From: Nakamurella alba | Lineage (GTDB): Bacteria; Actinomycetota; Actinomycetes; Mycobacteriales; Nakamurellaceae | Reading direction: 5' to 3' | Length of the DNA stretch: 64,000 bases | Assembly: GCF_009707545.1 (NCBI RefSeq) | Contig: NZ_WLYK01000011.1 | Coordinates: 1 to 64,000 of the forward strand | In this document: positions 34,731-45,800 of the stretch, piece after piece | Layout: each line of letters begins with the position of its first letter | How positions within the stretch are numbered: the first letter of the stretch is position 1 | The notes under the pieces: model-generated | What the model was told of the DNA's origin: nothing | The model's input: the letters and a program-made list of their open reading frames with translations, nothing else | Database searches by the model: none | Translations under genes and position numbers: made by a program

Positions 34731-35359
34731 ACGTCGTCGTCCTCGACTACGGCTCCGGCAACCTGGCCTCGGCGGAGCGGGCACTGCGCCGCACCGGCGC
34801 GCAGGTCGAGGTCACGTCCGACTTCGACAAGGCCCTGGCCGCCGACGGTCTCGTCGTCCCCGGGGTCGGCGCGTACGCCGCGTGCATGGCCGGACTGACC
34901 GCGGTGCGCGGCGACCGGATCATCGGCCGGCGGCTGGCCGGGTCCCGGCCGGTGCTGGGCATCTGCGTCGGCATGCAGATCCTGTTCGCCGAGGGCGTCG
35001 AGCACGGCGAGCGCACCGAGGGGGTCGGCGAGTGGCCGGGCACCGTGGAGCGACTGCAGGCCCCGATCGTGCCGCACATGGGCTGGAACACCCTGCAGCC
35101 GGGCGAGAAGAGCGTGCTGTTCGACGGTCTCGACCCGGACACCCGCTTCTACTTCGTCCACTCCTACGGCGTGCGCCGCTGGGAGCTGGAGGTGCACGAG
35201 CCGTTCACCCCGCCCAGCGTGACCTGGGCCGAGCACGGCGGGGACCGGTTCGTCGCAGCGGTGGAGAACGGCCCGCTGTCCGCGACCCAGTTCCACCCGG
35301 AGAAGTCCGGTGACGCCGGTGCCGAGGTGCTGTCCCGCTGGGTCGCCTCGCTCCGCTGA
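34718..35359 (+). CDS. hisH: Imidazole glycerol phosphate synthase, glutaminase subunit
   Basis: A 213-residue class I glutamine amidotransferase that feeds ammonia to HisF. The nucleophile is Cys83 in L-G-I-C-V-G-M-Q, and the His/Glu pair is His193 and Glu195 in Q-F-H-P-E-K-S-G. The N-terminus shows [12 protein letters not shown] chose GTG 34718, which has GGAGG with 6 bases of spacing; GTG 34727 would start three residues later without such a site. It overlaps the preceding small ORF by 13 bases. hisA and hisF do not follow here; an SDR gene does instead. Confidence 0.95.
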   Translation: MDAVNVVVLDYGSGNLASAERALRRTGAQVEVTSDFDKALAADGLVVPGVGAYAACMAGLTAVRGDRIIGRRLAGSRPVLGICVGMQILFAEGVEHGERTEGVGEWPGTVERLQAPIVPHMGWNTLQPGEKSVLFDGLDPDTRFYFVHSYGVRRWELEVHEPFTPPSVTWAEHGGDRFVAAVENGPLSATQFHPEKSGDAGAEVLSRWVASLR

Positions 35360-35397
35360 GCCCGTCGCTGTTGCACTGCCGATCGAGGAGTGTTCGT

Positions 35398-36144
35398 TTG
35401 CCTGTCGAGACACGGGATCTCACCGGGACCGTGGTGCTGGTGACCGGCGCCGGCGCCGGGATCGGCGCCGCGATCACCACCCTGCTGCTGGAGGCCGGCG
35501 CCCGGGTGGTGCTGGTGGATCGTGACCCGGCCGCCGCGGCGGCGGTCGCCGCGACCTGGCCCGCCGACCAGGTGCTGGTGCAGCAGGCCGACGTCCGGGT
35601 GGCCGCGGACCTGGACCGCGCCGTCGACGCGGCGGTGGCCAGGTGGGGGCGGTTCGACTCCGCGGTGTGCAACGCCGGGATCGGCGCCTTCGGCGGGATA
35701 CTCGACGTCGCCGACGAGATGCTGGACGCCATCGTCGATGTCAACCTGATGGGCACCGTGCGGACGGTGCGCGCAGCGGTCCGGCACTTCGACACCCGGC
35801 CCGGTGGCGGTGATCTGGTGATCGTCGCGTCGGTGGCCGGCCTGGGCAGTGCCGGCGGCAACGAGAGCGTCTACGCCGCCGCCAAGCACGGTCAGGTCGG
35901 GCTGGCGATCTCCCTGGACCGGGAGCTGCGGCACCGCGGGATCCGGGTCAGCACCATCGCCCCGGCCGCGGTCAACACCGGGTTCGCCGACGGGCTCGGC
36001 CGGGTCGCCGGCGACCCGGTGAAGGACACCTTCCTGCTGCCGTCCGACGTCGCCGGCGCCGTGGTCACCGTGCTGGCCCAGCCCCGCCGGGTGCGGACCG
36101 CGCTGTGGACGCTGTGGTCGATGGACGAGACCCCCGCCTCCTGA
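35398..36144 (+). CDS. Short-chain dehydrogenase/reductase
   Basis: A 248-residue classical SDR. The cofactor motif T-G-A-G-A-G-I-G lies at residues 16-23, N-A-G at about 92-94, the catalytic Ser at 145 and the Y-x-x-x-K pair at Tyr159 and Lys163. The D in V-L-V-D-R-D after the second strand suggests NAD(H) rather than NADP(H). I prefer TTG 35398, which has GAGGAG with 6 bases of spacing. The substrate is unknown. It follows hisH by about 40 bases and ends at the large inverted repeat. Confidence 0.88.
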   Translation: MPVETRDLTGTVVLVTGAGAGIGAAITTLLLEAGARVVLVDRDPAAAAAVAATWPADQVLVQQADVRVAADLDRAVDAAVARWGRFDSAVCNAGIGAFGGILDVADEMLDAIVDVNLMGTVRTVRAAVRHFDTRPGGGDLVIVASVAGLGSAGGNESVYAAAKHGQVGLAISLDRELRHRGIRVSTIAPAAVNTGFADGLGRVAGDPVKDTFLLPSDVAGAVVTVLAQPRRVRTALWTLWSMDETPAS

Positions 36145-36147
36145 ACC

Positions 36148-36265
36148 CCTCCCCGCGCGAGGATCATCTTCGCCTGCGCGTACGAAGGTGGCGACAACCG
36201 TCCCACCCGTCCCAAAGACGGCAACTTCCTACGCGTCGGCGAAGTTGATCCTCGCGCCGGGAGGG
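36148..36265. repeat. Long imperfect inverted repeat between convergent genes
   Basis: Two arms of about 40 bp (36148-36187 and 36223-36262), with the core CGCGAGGATCA-CTTCGC in the left arm and its complement in the right, match at roughly five of six positions. They are separated by a 35-base loop region. It lies between the SDR gene and the lipoprotein gene, which converge, and could be a two-way terminator or a small palindromic element. Confidence 0.6.
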
Positions 36266-36269
36266 GGGG

Positions 36270-36800
36270 TCAGGAGGCGGAGACGGCGCGGAGGACGCAC
36301 TGGGTCCCGGCGGGCGGCTCGAACTTCTGGGCGGCCTGCCACGACTTCTTCGCGCCCGGCTCGACCTTCACCGTGGTCTCGGCGGAATCGACGACCCGCG
36401 AGTACTTGTCGGTGAAGAAGACCAGGATCGTGTAGTCGGCGGCGGACCGGCCGGGGTTGGCGGCGGTGCCCAGCGCGCGCCACCCCCCGTCCGTCTTCCC
36501 GCAGCCGGTGAGCAGCACCGAGAGCCGGAGCTCCGGGGTGTCGTCGATGTCCTTGTCCGCCGGGATCTCGTGCTGCGCGGTGACCGGCGGGATCGGGGTC
36601 ACCTTGCTGCTCGAGGTCGCATCGCTGCCGCCGGTCGTCGTCGAGGACGACGACGTGGGCGTGGTGGTCCCGGATCCCCCTGACGACGATGCGGTCGTCA
36701 GGGGGGTCGGGGCCGGGCCGGCGGTGCTGGTGGTGCAGGCGGTCAGGACGGCCGCGGCGGCGAGGCCGAGGGCGGCGATCAACGGTCGGGAAGCCGACAT
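36270..36800 (-). CDS. Small secreted lipoprotein of unknown function
   Basis: A 176-residue protein starting at ATG (36800) behind AAGGAG. A signal sequence ends in the lipobox A-V-L-T-A-C with Cys22 as the lipidated residue. A 50-residue Ser/Thr/Gly-rich linker follows, then a compact domain with two further cysteines (L-L-T-G-C-G-K-T-D-G-G-W and G-T-Q-C-V-L-R-A-V) that may form a disulfide. I do not recognise a named family. It lies downstream of the giant surface protein gene on the same strand with a gap of about 54 bases, so the two may be cotranscribed. Confidence 0.75.
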   Translation of the reverse strand: MSASRPLIAALGLAAAAVLTACTTSTAGPAPTPLTTASSSGGSGTTTPTSSSSTTTGGSDATSSSKVTPIPPVTAQHEIPADKDIDDTPELRLSVLLTGCGKTDGGWRALGTAANPGRSAADYTILVFFTDKYSRVVDSAETTVKVEPGAKKSWQAAQKFEPPAGTQCVLRAVSAS

Positions 36801-36853
36801 GCGGTGCTGCTCCTTGTCGCGAGAGAGGTGGTGACGGACCGGGTCTCCCAGGT

Positions 36854-39800
36854 TCAGCCCCCTGCCTGTCCACGGTTCCGGCGACGCCGTCCGATGACCA
36901 GCAGCGGCAGGCCGGCGAGCAGCAGCAGCAGACCGACCCACAGCAGTTCCTGACCGGGCAGGCCGGTGTAGGACAGCGGCGGCTGCGGACCGACCGGCGG
37001 GTTCGGCGCCGGCGGCGTCGGTCCCGGCGGGGCCGGCGGTGCGGTCAGGTCGACCACGGCGGTGACCGTGGGCGAGACCACGTCACCGGACGGGCCGGTG
37101 CCGGAGGCCAGGGCGGTGTTGCCCACCTCGCCCGCCGCCACGTCGACGGCGGTGACCACGTGGTCGGCCACGGTGCAGGTCATCTGCTCGCCGGCGGCCA
37201 GTTCGGTCGCCGGGCAGCTGACGGTGCCGGCCGTCGGGTCGTCCACATCGATGTCGGAGATGGTGGTGTCACCGGCGTTGGTCACCACGATGCTCCAGGA
37301 GACCAGGTCCCCGGGGCTCGCGCCGCCGTCGCCGTCGACATCCGTCCAGCCACCGGACTTGGCGATCGACAGCCGGTCCTGGGTGTTGACCGGCGTGATG
37401 ATCGTGACCGTCCCGGACTGCACACCGGTGCAGTCCTGCGCGCCCGGCGGGCAGACCGGCTGCGCCTGCACCAGAGCGGAGTTCGTGACCCCACCGGCCT
37501 CGGCGTCGGCCGCGGTGATGACGTGGCCGTTGTCGGCGGTGCACTCCATCGTCGCGCCGGCGGCGAGCGCACCGGACGGGCAGCTGACCGTGCCGATCAT
37601 CTCGTCCACCACGGTCACGCCGGTCACCCCCACCTGGCCGGTGTTGGTGACGGCGAAGGTGTAGTCGATGGTGTCGCCCACCGACACCACCCCGTCAGCG
37701 TTGGTGTCGCTCACCGAGGCGGTCTTCACCAGGGACAGCATGGACTCGGCCACCGTGACGGTCACCGTGGTCTCGTCGCAGACCGGGGTCGGCGTCGAGG
37801 TGTCGCAGACCTCGTAGGTGAAGGTGTCCTCACCGGTGAAGCCGGCATCCGGGGTGTAGGTGATGGCACCGGTGTCCGGGTCGACCGTCACCGTGCCGTG
37901 CTCCGGGTCACCGGTGACGGTCACCGATGCCGGGTCCAGCGGCAGACCCGTGGTGGTGGTGTCGTTGCCGAGCACCGGGATCACCACGGCGGTGCCGGGC
38001 AGGGTGGTCGCGGCGTCGGGCGAGGCCGCCACTACGTCCGGTCCGACGGTGATCGAGACCACCGCGGTGTCGCAGACCGGGGTCGGGGTGGAGGTGTCGC
38101 AGACCCGGTAGGTGTAGCTGTCGGGGCCGGTGTACCCCCGGGTCGGGGTGTAGGTGACCACCCCGGTCGTCGGGTTCACCGCGACGGTGCCGTGGGCCGG
38201 GCGCACGGTGATGGTCACCGAGCCCGGGTCCAGCGGCGCGCCGCCGGTCGAGACCGTGTCGTTGACCAGGACGTTCGTCCGGATCGCCGTGTTCTGCGGG
38301 GTGGCGATCGTGTCGTCGATGGCCCGCAGGGTGTTCGGCACGGTGATCGTCACGACCGCAGTGGCGCAGATCGGCGTCGGCGTCGTGGTGTCGCACACCT
38401 GGTAGGTGTACGTGTCCACACCCGAGAAGCCGCTCTCCGGCGTGTACGTGATCGCCCCGGTCGCCGGGTCCACCGACGTGGTGCCGTGCTGCGGCGCCAC
38501 CACCACGGTCACCGACGCCGGGTTCAGCGGGGTGCCGACGATGGTCACGGTGTCGTTGGCCAGCACGTCGGTGACGATCGGCGTCACCGGTGGGGTGGTG
38601 CCGGAGTCGTCGTTCGCGGTCACCGTGTTCGGTCCGACGGTGATGTTCACCGTCGCGGTCGAGCACACCGGGGTCGGCTCCGAGGTGTCGCACACCTCGT
38701 AGTCGAACGAGTCCGGGCCGGAGTAGCCGGCGGTCGGGGTGTAGGTGATCCGGCCGGTGGCCGCCTCCACCTCGATGGAGCCGTGCGCGGGCGCCCGGGT
38801 GACCCGGACCGAGGACGGATCCAGCGGTGCGCCACCGGTCATGTGGGTGTCGTCGGCGAGCACATCGATGACCACGGCGTCGTTCTCGCCGGTGGCGACG
38901 GTGTCGTCGTTCGCCACCACCTGGTTCGGCACGGTCACCGTGACCACGGCGGTGTCGCAGACCGGGGTCGGGGTCGAGCTGTCGCAGACCCGGTAGGTGA
39001 AGGTGTCGGTGCCGGAGAAGTTCGCCTCCGGCGTGTAGGTGATCACACCGGTGGTGGTGTTCACCGAGGTGCTGCCGTGGCCCGGCGGCACCGTGACGGT
39101 CACCGAACCCGGGTTCAGCGGCACGCTGCCCGAGACCGTGTCGTTCGCCAGCACGTCGATCGCCACCGCGGTCATCGGCATGGTGGTCGAGGCGTCGTCC
39201 TGGGCCACGATCCCGTTGCCGGACACCGTCACCGAGACGGTCGCGGTGGAGCAGACCGGGGTCGGCGTGGAGGTGTCGCAGACCCGGTAGGTGAAGCTGT
39301 CCGGACCGCTGTAGTTCGACGCCGGCGTGTAGGTGATCGCGCCGGTGGTCGGGTTCACCGACACGGTGCCGTGCGCCGGGGCCACCGTGACGGTGACCGA
39401 GGCCGGGTTCAGCGGCGCGCCGCTCGGCGAGACGGTGTCGTTGGCCAGCACGTCCACGGTGACCGGTGCGTTCTGCAGGGTGGTCGCCGAGTCACCGCCC
39501 GCCGCAACGACGTTCGGCACGGACACGGTGACCGTGCCGGTGTCGCAGACCGGGGTCGGGGTGCTGGTGTCGCAGACCTGGTAGGTGAAGGTGTCCGTCC
39601 CGGAGAACCCGGCCGCCGGGGTGTAGGTGACCACACCGGTGGTGGGATCGACCGTGGCGGTGCCGTGGGCCGGCGCCACCGTGACGGTCGGGACCTGCAG
39701 CGGCTGCCCGGTCGAGGTGGAGTCGTTCGCCCGGACGTCGATGGTCACCGGGTTGCCCGGGGTGACCGTGGCCGTGTCCGGGTTGGCGACGACCACGTCG

Positions 39801-42800
39801 GTGCCCACCTGGATCGTCACCGTGGCGGTGTCGCACACCGGGGTCGGGTCGGAGGTGTCGCAGACCCGGTAGGTGTAGCTGTCCGCGCCGGTGTAGCCGG
39901 CGGTCGGGGTGTAGGTCACGGCACCCGTGGTCGGGTTGACCGTGGCGGTGCCGTGGGTCGGCGGCACGGTGATCGTCACCGAGGTCGGGTCCAGCGGCGC
40001 GCCGCCGGCGGACACCCGGTCGTTGCCGAGCACCGGGCTGGTGACCGTGCCGTTCTGGGCCACCGCCACCTCGTCGGCCACGGCGTCGACCGTGTTGACC
40101 ACCGTGACGGTGACCACCGCGGTGTCGCAGACCGGCGTCGGGTTGCTGGTGTCGCAGACCCGGTAGGTGAAGGTGTCGCTGCCCGAGAAGCCGTTCGCCG
40201 GCGTGTACGTCACCGCACCGGTGGTGGTGTTCACCGCCACGGTGCCGTGGGTCGGCGTCGAGGTGATGGTGACCGAGGACGGATCCAGCGGCGCACCGTT
40301 CGGGGTGATCGTGTCGTTGGTGAGCACCTGCACCGTGACCGGGGTGACCGGCGTGGTGGTCGCCGAGTCGTCGGTCGCCGTCACCGTGTTCGCGCCGACG
40401 GTGATCGTCACCGCGGCGGTCGAGCAGACCGGGGTCGGGGTGGTGGTGTCGCAGACCCGGTAGGTGAAGGTGTCCGTGCCGCTGTAACCGGCGGCCGGGG
40501 TGTAGGTGATCGCCCCGGTGGTCGGGTCGACCGTGACGGTGCCGTGGGCCGGCGGGGTCGGCACGGTGACGCTCGCCGGGTTCAGCGGCGCGCCGCCGGG
40601 CGCGACGGTGTCGTTGGCCAGCACGTCGATGGTCTTCGGCGTGTTCTGCGGCGTGCTGCCGCCGTTGTCGGGCGCGGCGGTGACCGTGTTGGTGACGGTG
40701 ATCGTCACGATCGCGGTGTCGCAGACGGGGGTCGGGTTGCTGGTGTCGCAGACCCGGTAGGTGTAGCTGTCGGTACCGGAGAACCCGGTCGCCGGCGTGT
40801 ACGTCACCGCGCCGGTCGTGGTGTTGACCGTGGTGGTGCCGTGCGCCGGGGCCGAGGTGACGGTGACCGACGCCGGGTCGAGCGGGGCGCCACCCGGCGG
40901 GGTGGTGTCGTTGGCCAGCACCGGGGTGGTGACGGGGGTCGTCGGGGTGGTGGACGCGGTGTCGGACACCGCGTTCACCGTGTTGGTGCCGACGCTCACC
41001 GTCACCGCCGCGGACCCGCAGACCGGGGTCGGGGTGGAGGTGTCGCAGACCCGGTAGGTGTAGGTGTCCGTGCCCGAGAACCCGGCCGCCGGGGTGTAGG
41101 TGATGGTGCCGGTCGGGTTGACCGTGGTGGTGCCGTGCAGCGGTGCGGTGGTGACCGTCACCGAGGCCGGGTCCAGCGGCTGCCCGCCGGCCGAGACGGT
41201 GTCGTTGGACAGCACGGTCGTGGTCACCGGGGTGTTCTGCGCGGTGCTCGCGGTGTCCGGCCGCGCGGTCACCGCGTTGCCGATCACCAGGACGGAGATC
41301 GTGGCGGTACCGCACACCGGGGTCGGGGTGGAGGTGTCGCACACGGTGTAGGTGAACGAGTCCGGACCGGTGTACCCGGTGGCCGGGGTGTAGGTGATGA
41401 TCCCGGTGGTCGGGTCGACCGTGGCCGCACCGTGCGACGGCGGCGTGAAGGTGACCGACGCCGGGTTCAGCGGGGCACCGTTCGGCGACACCGAGTCGTT
41501 GCCCAGCACGAAGATCTGCACCGGGGTGTTCTGCCGCGGCGAGGCGTTGTCGTTCTCGATGTCGAGGACGTTCGGCACCTGGACGGTGACGGTCGCCGTG
41601 GCGCAGGCCGGGGTCGGGGTGGAGGTGTCGCAGACCCGGTAGGTGTAGCTGTCCGTGCCGGAGAAGCCGGCCGCCGGTGTGTAGGTGATCGCGCCGGTGG
41701 TGGTGTTCACCGAGGTGGTGCCGTGGCCCGGGGCCGCGGTCACGGTGACGCTCGCCGGGTTCAGCGGCTGCCCACCGGTGGCCGCCGAGTCGTTGGCCAG
41801 CACCGGGGTGGTGACGGCCTCACCCGGCGGGGTGTTGGCGTTGTCCGGGTTGGCGGTCACCGTGTTGCCGCTGATGGTGATCACCACGCCGGCGGTGTCG
41901 CACACCGGGGTCGGCGTGGACAGGTCGCAGACCCGGTAGATGTAGTTGTCCGTGCCCGAGTAGCCGCGGTCCGGGGTGTAGGTGATGGTGCCGTTGGTGT
42001 TGACCACCAGCGTGCCGTGCTCGGCCTGCCGGGTGATCACCACCGAGGCGGGATCCAGTGCGGCGCCACCGGTCTGGTGTTCGTCGTTGGACAGCACGGT
42101 CAGCGTGATCGGGGTGTTCTGCGCGGTCGTGCCGGCGTCGTTGATCGCCGTGACCGTGGTGGGCACGGAGATGGTGACCACCGCGGTGTCGCAGACCGGC
42201 GTCGGTTCCGAGGTGTCGCAGACCTGGTAGGTGTAGCTGTCCGTCCCGGAGAAGCCGTTCGCCGGGGTGTACACGATGTTGCCCGCGGCATTCAACGCGG
42301 CGGTGCCGTGGCCCGGCTGCACCGTCACCGTCGGGTTGGCGAGTGGCTGCCCGGTGGAGGAGGTGTCGTTGAGCCGGACGTTGGTGGTGACCGACGTGAT
42401 CGGCTGGGTGATCTCGGTGTCGTCGGTGGCGGTCACCACGTTGCCGCCGACGGTGATGCTCACCGTCGTGGTGTCGCAGACCGGGGTCGGGATGGACCGG
42501 TCGCACACCCGGTAGCCGTAGCTGTCCGGACCGGAGTAGCCGGCCTCCGGGGTGTAGGTGATCGCGCCGGTGGTGGTGTTCACCGACGTGGTGCCGTGGG
42601 CGGCCGGGACCGTCACGGTGACGCTGGCCGGGTTCACCGGCGAGGCGCCGGTCGACACGGTGTCGTTGCCGATGACCGGGGTGGTCACCGCGGTGTTCTG
42701 CGGGGTGGACACGACATCCGGGTTGGCGGTGACGACGTCGACCACGGTGATGGTCACCGTCGAGGTGTCGCAGTAGGGCACCGGGGTCGAGGTGTCGCAG

Positions 42801-45800
42801 ACCTGGTAGCCGAAGGTGTCGACGCCGGAGAAGCCGTTCTCCGGGACGTAGACCAGCACGCCGGTCGCCGCACCGATGGAGGCCGTGCCGTGCGCCGGCT
42901 GGTAGGTGATCGTCGGGAAGGCGAAAGGCTGTCCGGTGGAGGAGGTGTCGTTCGCCCGGCCCTCCGTGCTGATCGAGGTGATCGGCGCGGTCGTGTTGGT
43001 GTCCGGGTTGGCCACGACCACGTTGCCGCCGACCTGCACGGTGACCACGGCGGTGTCGCAGACCGGGGTCGGGGTGGAGGTGTCGCAGACCCGGTAGGTG
43101 AACGTGTCGGTGCCGGAGAAGCCGGTCGCCGGCACGTACCGCACGTTGCCCGTGGAGGTGTCGACCGTGGTGGTGCCGTTCGCCGGGGCCACGGTGACCG
43201 TCACCGAGGCCGGGTTCAGCGGGGCGCCGTTGGCCGCGATCGTGTCGTTGCCCAGCACCGGCGTGATGACGGCGACGTTCTGCGGCGTCGCCACCTCGTC
43301 GTCGACGGCGGTGACGGTGTTCGGCACCTGCACGGTGACGGTCGCGGTGGCGCAGACCGGGGTCGGCCGGGAGGTGTCGCAGACCCGGTAGGTGTAGGTG
43401 TCGGTGCCGGAGAACCCGGAGTTCGGCGTGTAGGTGATGCTGCCGGTGGTCGGGTCGACCGAGGTGGTGCCGTGCCCGGGCGCGACGGAGACCGTCGGGT
43501 TGGCCAGCGGCTGCCCGGTGGAGCTGGAGTCGTTCGCCCGGACGTTGGTGGTCACCGGGTTGCCCGGGGTGGTGGCGGCGTTGTCCGGGGTGGCGGTGAC
43601 GGTGTTGCTGCCGACTGTCACGGTGACCACGGCGGTGTCGCAGACGGGGGTCGGGGTGGAGGTGTCGCAGACCCGGTAGGTGTAGCTGTCGGTGCCGGAG
43701 AACCCGGTCGTTGGGGTGTAGGTGATCGCCCCGGTGGTGGTGTTCACCGCGGTGGTGCCGTTGGCCGGCGGGTTGGTGACGGTCACCGAGGCCGGGGCCA
43801 GCGGCGCCGCACCGGTGGTGACGGTGTCGTTGCCCAGCACCGGGGTGCTGACCGCGGTGTTCTGCGCGGTGGTCGCGCTGTCGTCGACGGCGTTCACCGT
43901 GGTCGGCACCGTGACCGTGACGGTCGCGGTGTCGCAGATCGGCGTCGTCGAGGTGTCACACACCTGGTAGACGAACGTGTCCACGCCGGAGAAGCCGCTC
44001 GCCGGGGTGTAGGTGATCGCCCCGTTGGTCAGGTTGACCGTGGTGGTGCCGTGGCCGGCGGCGGTGGTGACCGTGACGCTCGCCGGGTTCAGCGGGGCGC
44101 CGTCGGTGGAGACGGTGTCGTTGCCCAGCACCGGCACCACGACCGCCGTGATAGGGGAGGCGTCAGCAGTGTCATCAGTGGCCGTCACCACGTTGTCCGC
44201 CACCGTCGCGGTGACGATCGCCGCGGTGGAGCAGGTCGGCGTCGGGGTGGAGCTGTCACACACGGTGTAGGAGAACGAGTCCGGGCCGGAGTAGCCGGGA
44301 TCCGGGGTGTAGGTGATGACGCCGGTGGTGGTGTTGGCCGAGACCGTGCCGTGGGCCGGCGGGGTCGGGATGCTGATCGACGCCGGGTTCAGCGGGGCGC
44401 CGCCCGGGGTCACCGAGTCGTTGTCCAGCACCGGGATCGGCGTGGGCGTGTTCTGCCGGATGGTGGCGGTGTCCGCCCGCGCGGTCACGGTGTTGGGCAC
44501 GGTGATCGTGACGGTGGCGGTGGCGCACAGCGGGGTCGGGGTGGTCCGGTCGCAGACCCGGTAGTCGAAGGTGTCGACCCCGGAGAAGTTGTTGGCCGGG
44601 GTGTAGGTGATGTCGCCGTTGGTGGCGTTCACCGTGGTGGTGCCGTGGCCCGCGGCGCGGGTGACCGCGACGGAGCCCGGGTTCAGCGAGGCGCCGCCGC
44701 CGGCCACCGTGTCGTTGGTCAGCACGTCGACGGTCACCGGTGTGACCGGCTGCGTGGTCCGTGCGTCGTTCACCGCGGTCACCGTGTTGGCGCCGATGGT
44801 GATGGTGACGGTGGTGCTCGGGTCGCAGTTCGGGGTCGGGGTGGAGCCGTCGCAGACCCGGTAGACGTAGGTGTCCGTGCCGGAGTAGTTCGCATCAGGG
44901 GTGTAGGTGATGCTGCCGTTCGGGTTCACCGCCGTGGTGCCGTGGGCCGGCGCGGTGACCACGGTGACCGAGCCCGGGTCGAGCGGGGCGCCGCCGGTGG
45001 TGACGGTGTCGTTGTCCAGGACCGGCGTGGTGACATCCGTGTTCTGCGGGGTGGTGTCGGTGTCGTCGACGCCGGTCACCGTGCTCGGGACGGTGATCGT
45101 GACCAGCGCGATGTCGCAGACCGGCGTCGCCGAGCTGTCACAGACCTGGTACTGGAAGGTGTCGACGCCGGAGAAGTTCGCCGCCGGCGTGTAGGTGATC
45201 GCGCCGTTCGCCGGGTTGACCGAGGTGGTGCCGTGCCCGGGCGCGGTGGTGACGGTGACGCTCGCCGGGTTCAGGGCGGAGCCGCCGGCCGAGATCGTGT
45301 CGTTGGCGAGCACGTTCGTGGTGATGGCGGTGATCGGTGCGGTGGTGTTGGTGTCGTCGACCGCGACCACCGAGTTGGTGCCGACCGACACCGAGACCGG
45401 TGCCGTGGAGCAGACCGGGGTCGGGGTCGAGGAGTCACACACGGTGTAGGAGAACGAGTCCGGGCCGGAGTACCCGGTGGTCGGGGAGTAGGTGATCGCC
45501 CCGGTGGTCGGGTTGACCGTGACCGTGCCGTGCAGCGGGGTGGTCGCGGTGACCGAGCCCGGGTTCAGCGGGGAGCCGTTCGGCGAGACGGTGTCGTTGG
45601 CCAGCACCGGGATCACCACGGAGGTGTTCTGGGCGGTGGTCGCGGCATCGTTCGCCGCCTCCACGTCGTTCGGCACCTGGACGGTGACGGTCGCCGTGGC
45701 ACAGACCGGGGTCGGCGTCGAGGAGTCGCAGACCCGGTAGGTGTAGGTGTCGGTGCCGGAGAACTGGTTCGCCGGCGTGTAGGTGATGGCGCCCGTCGTC

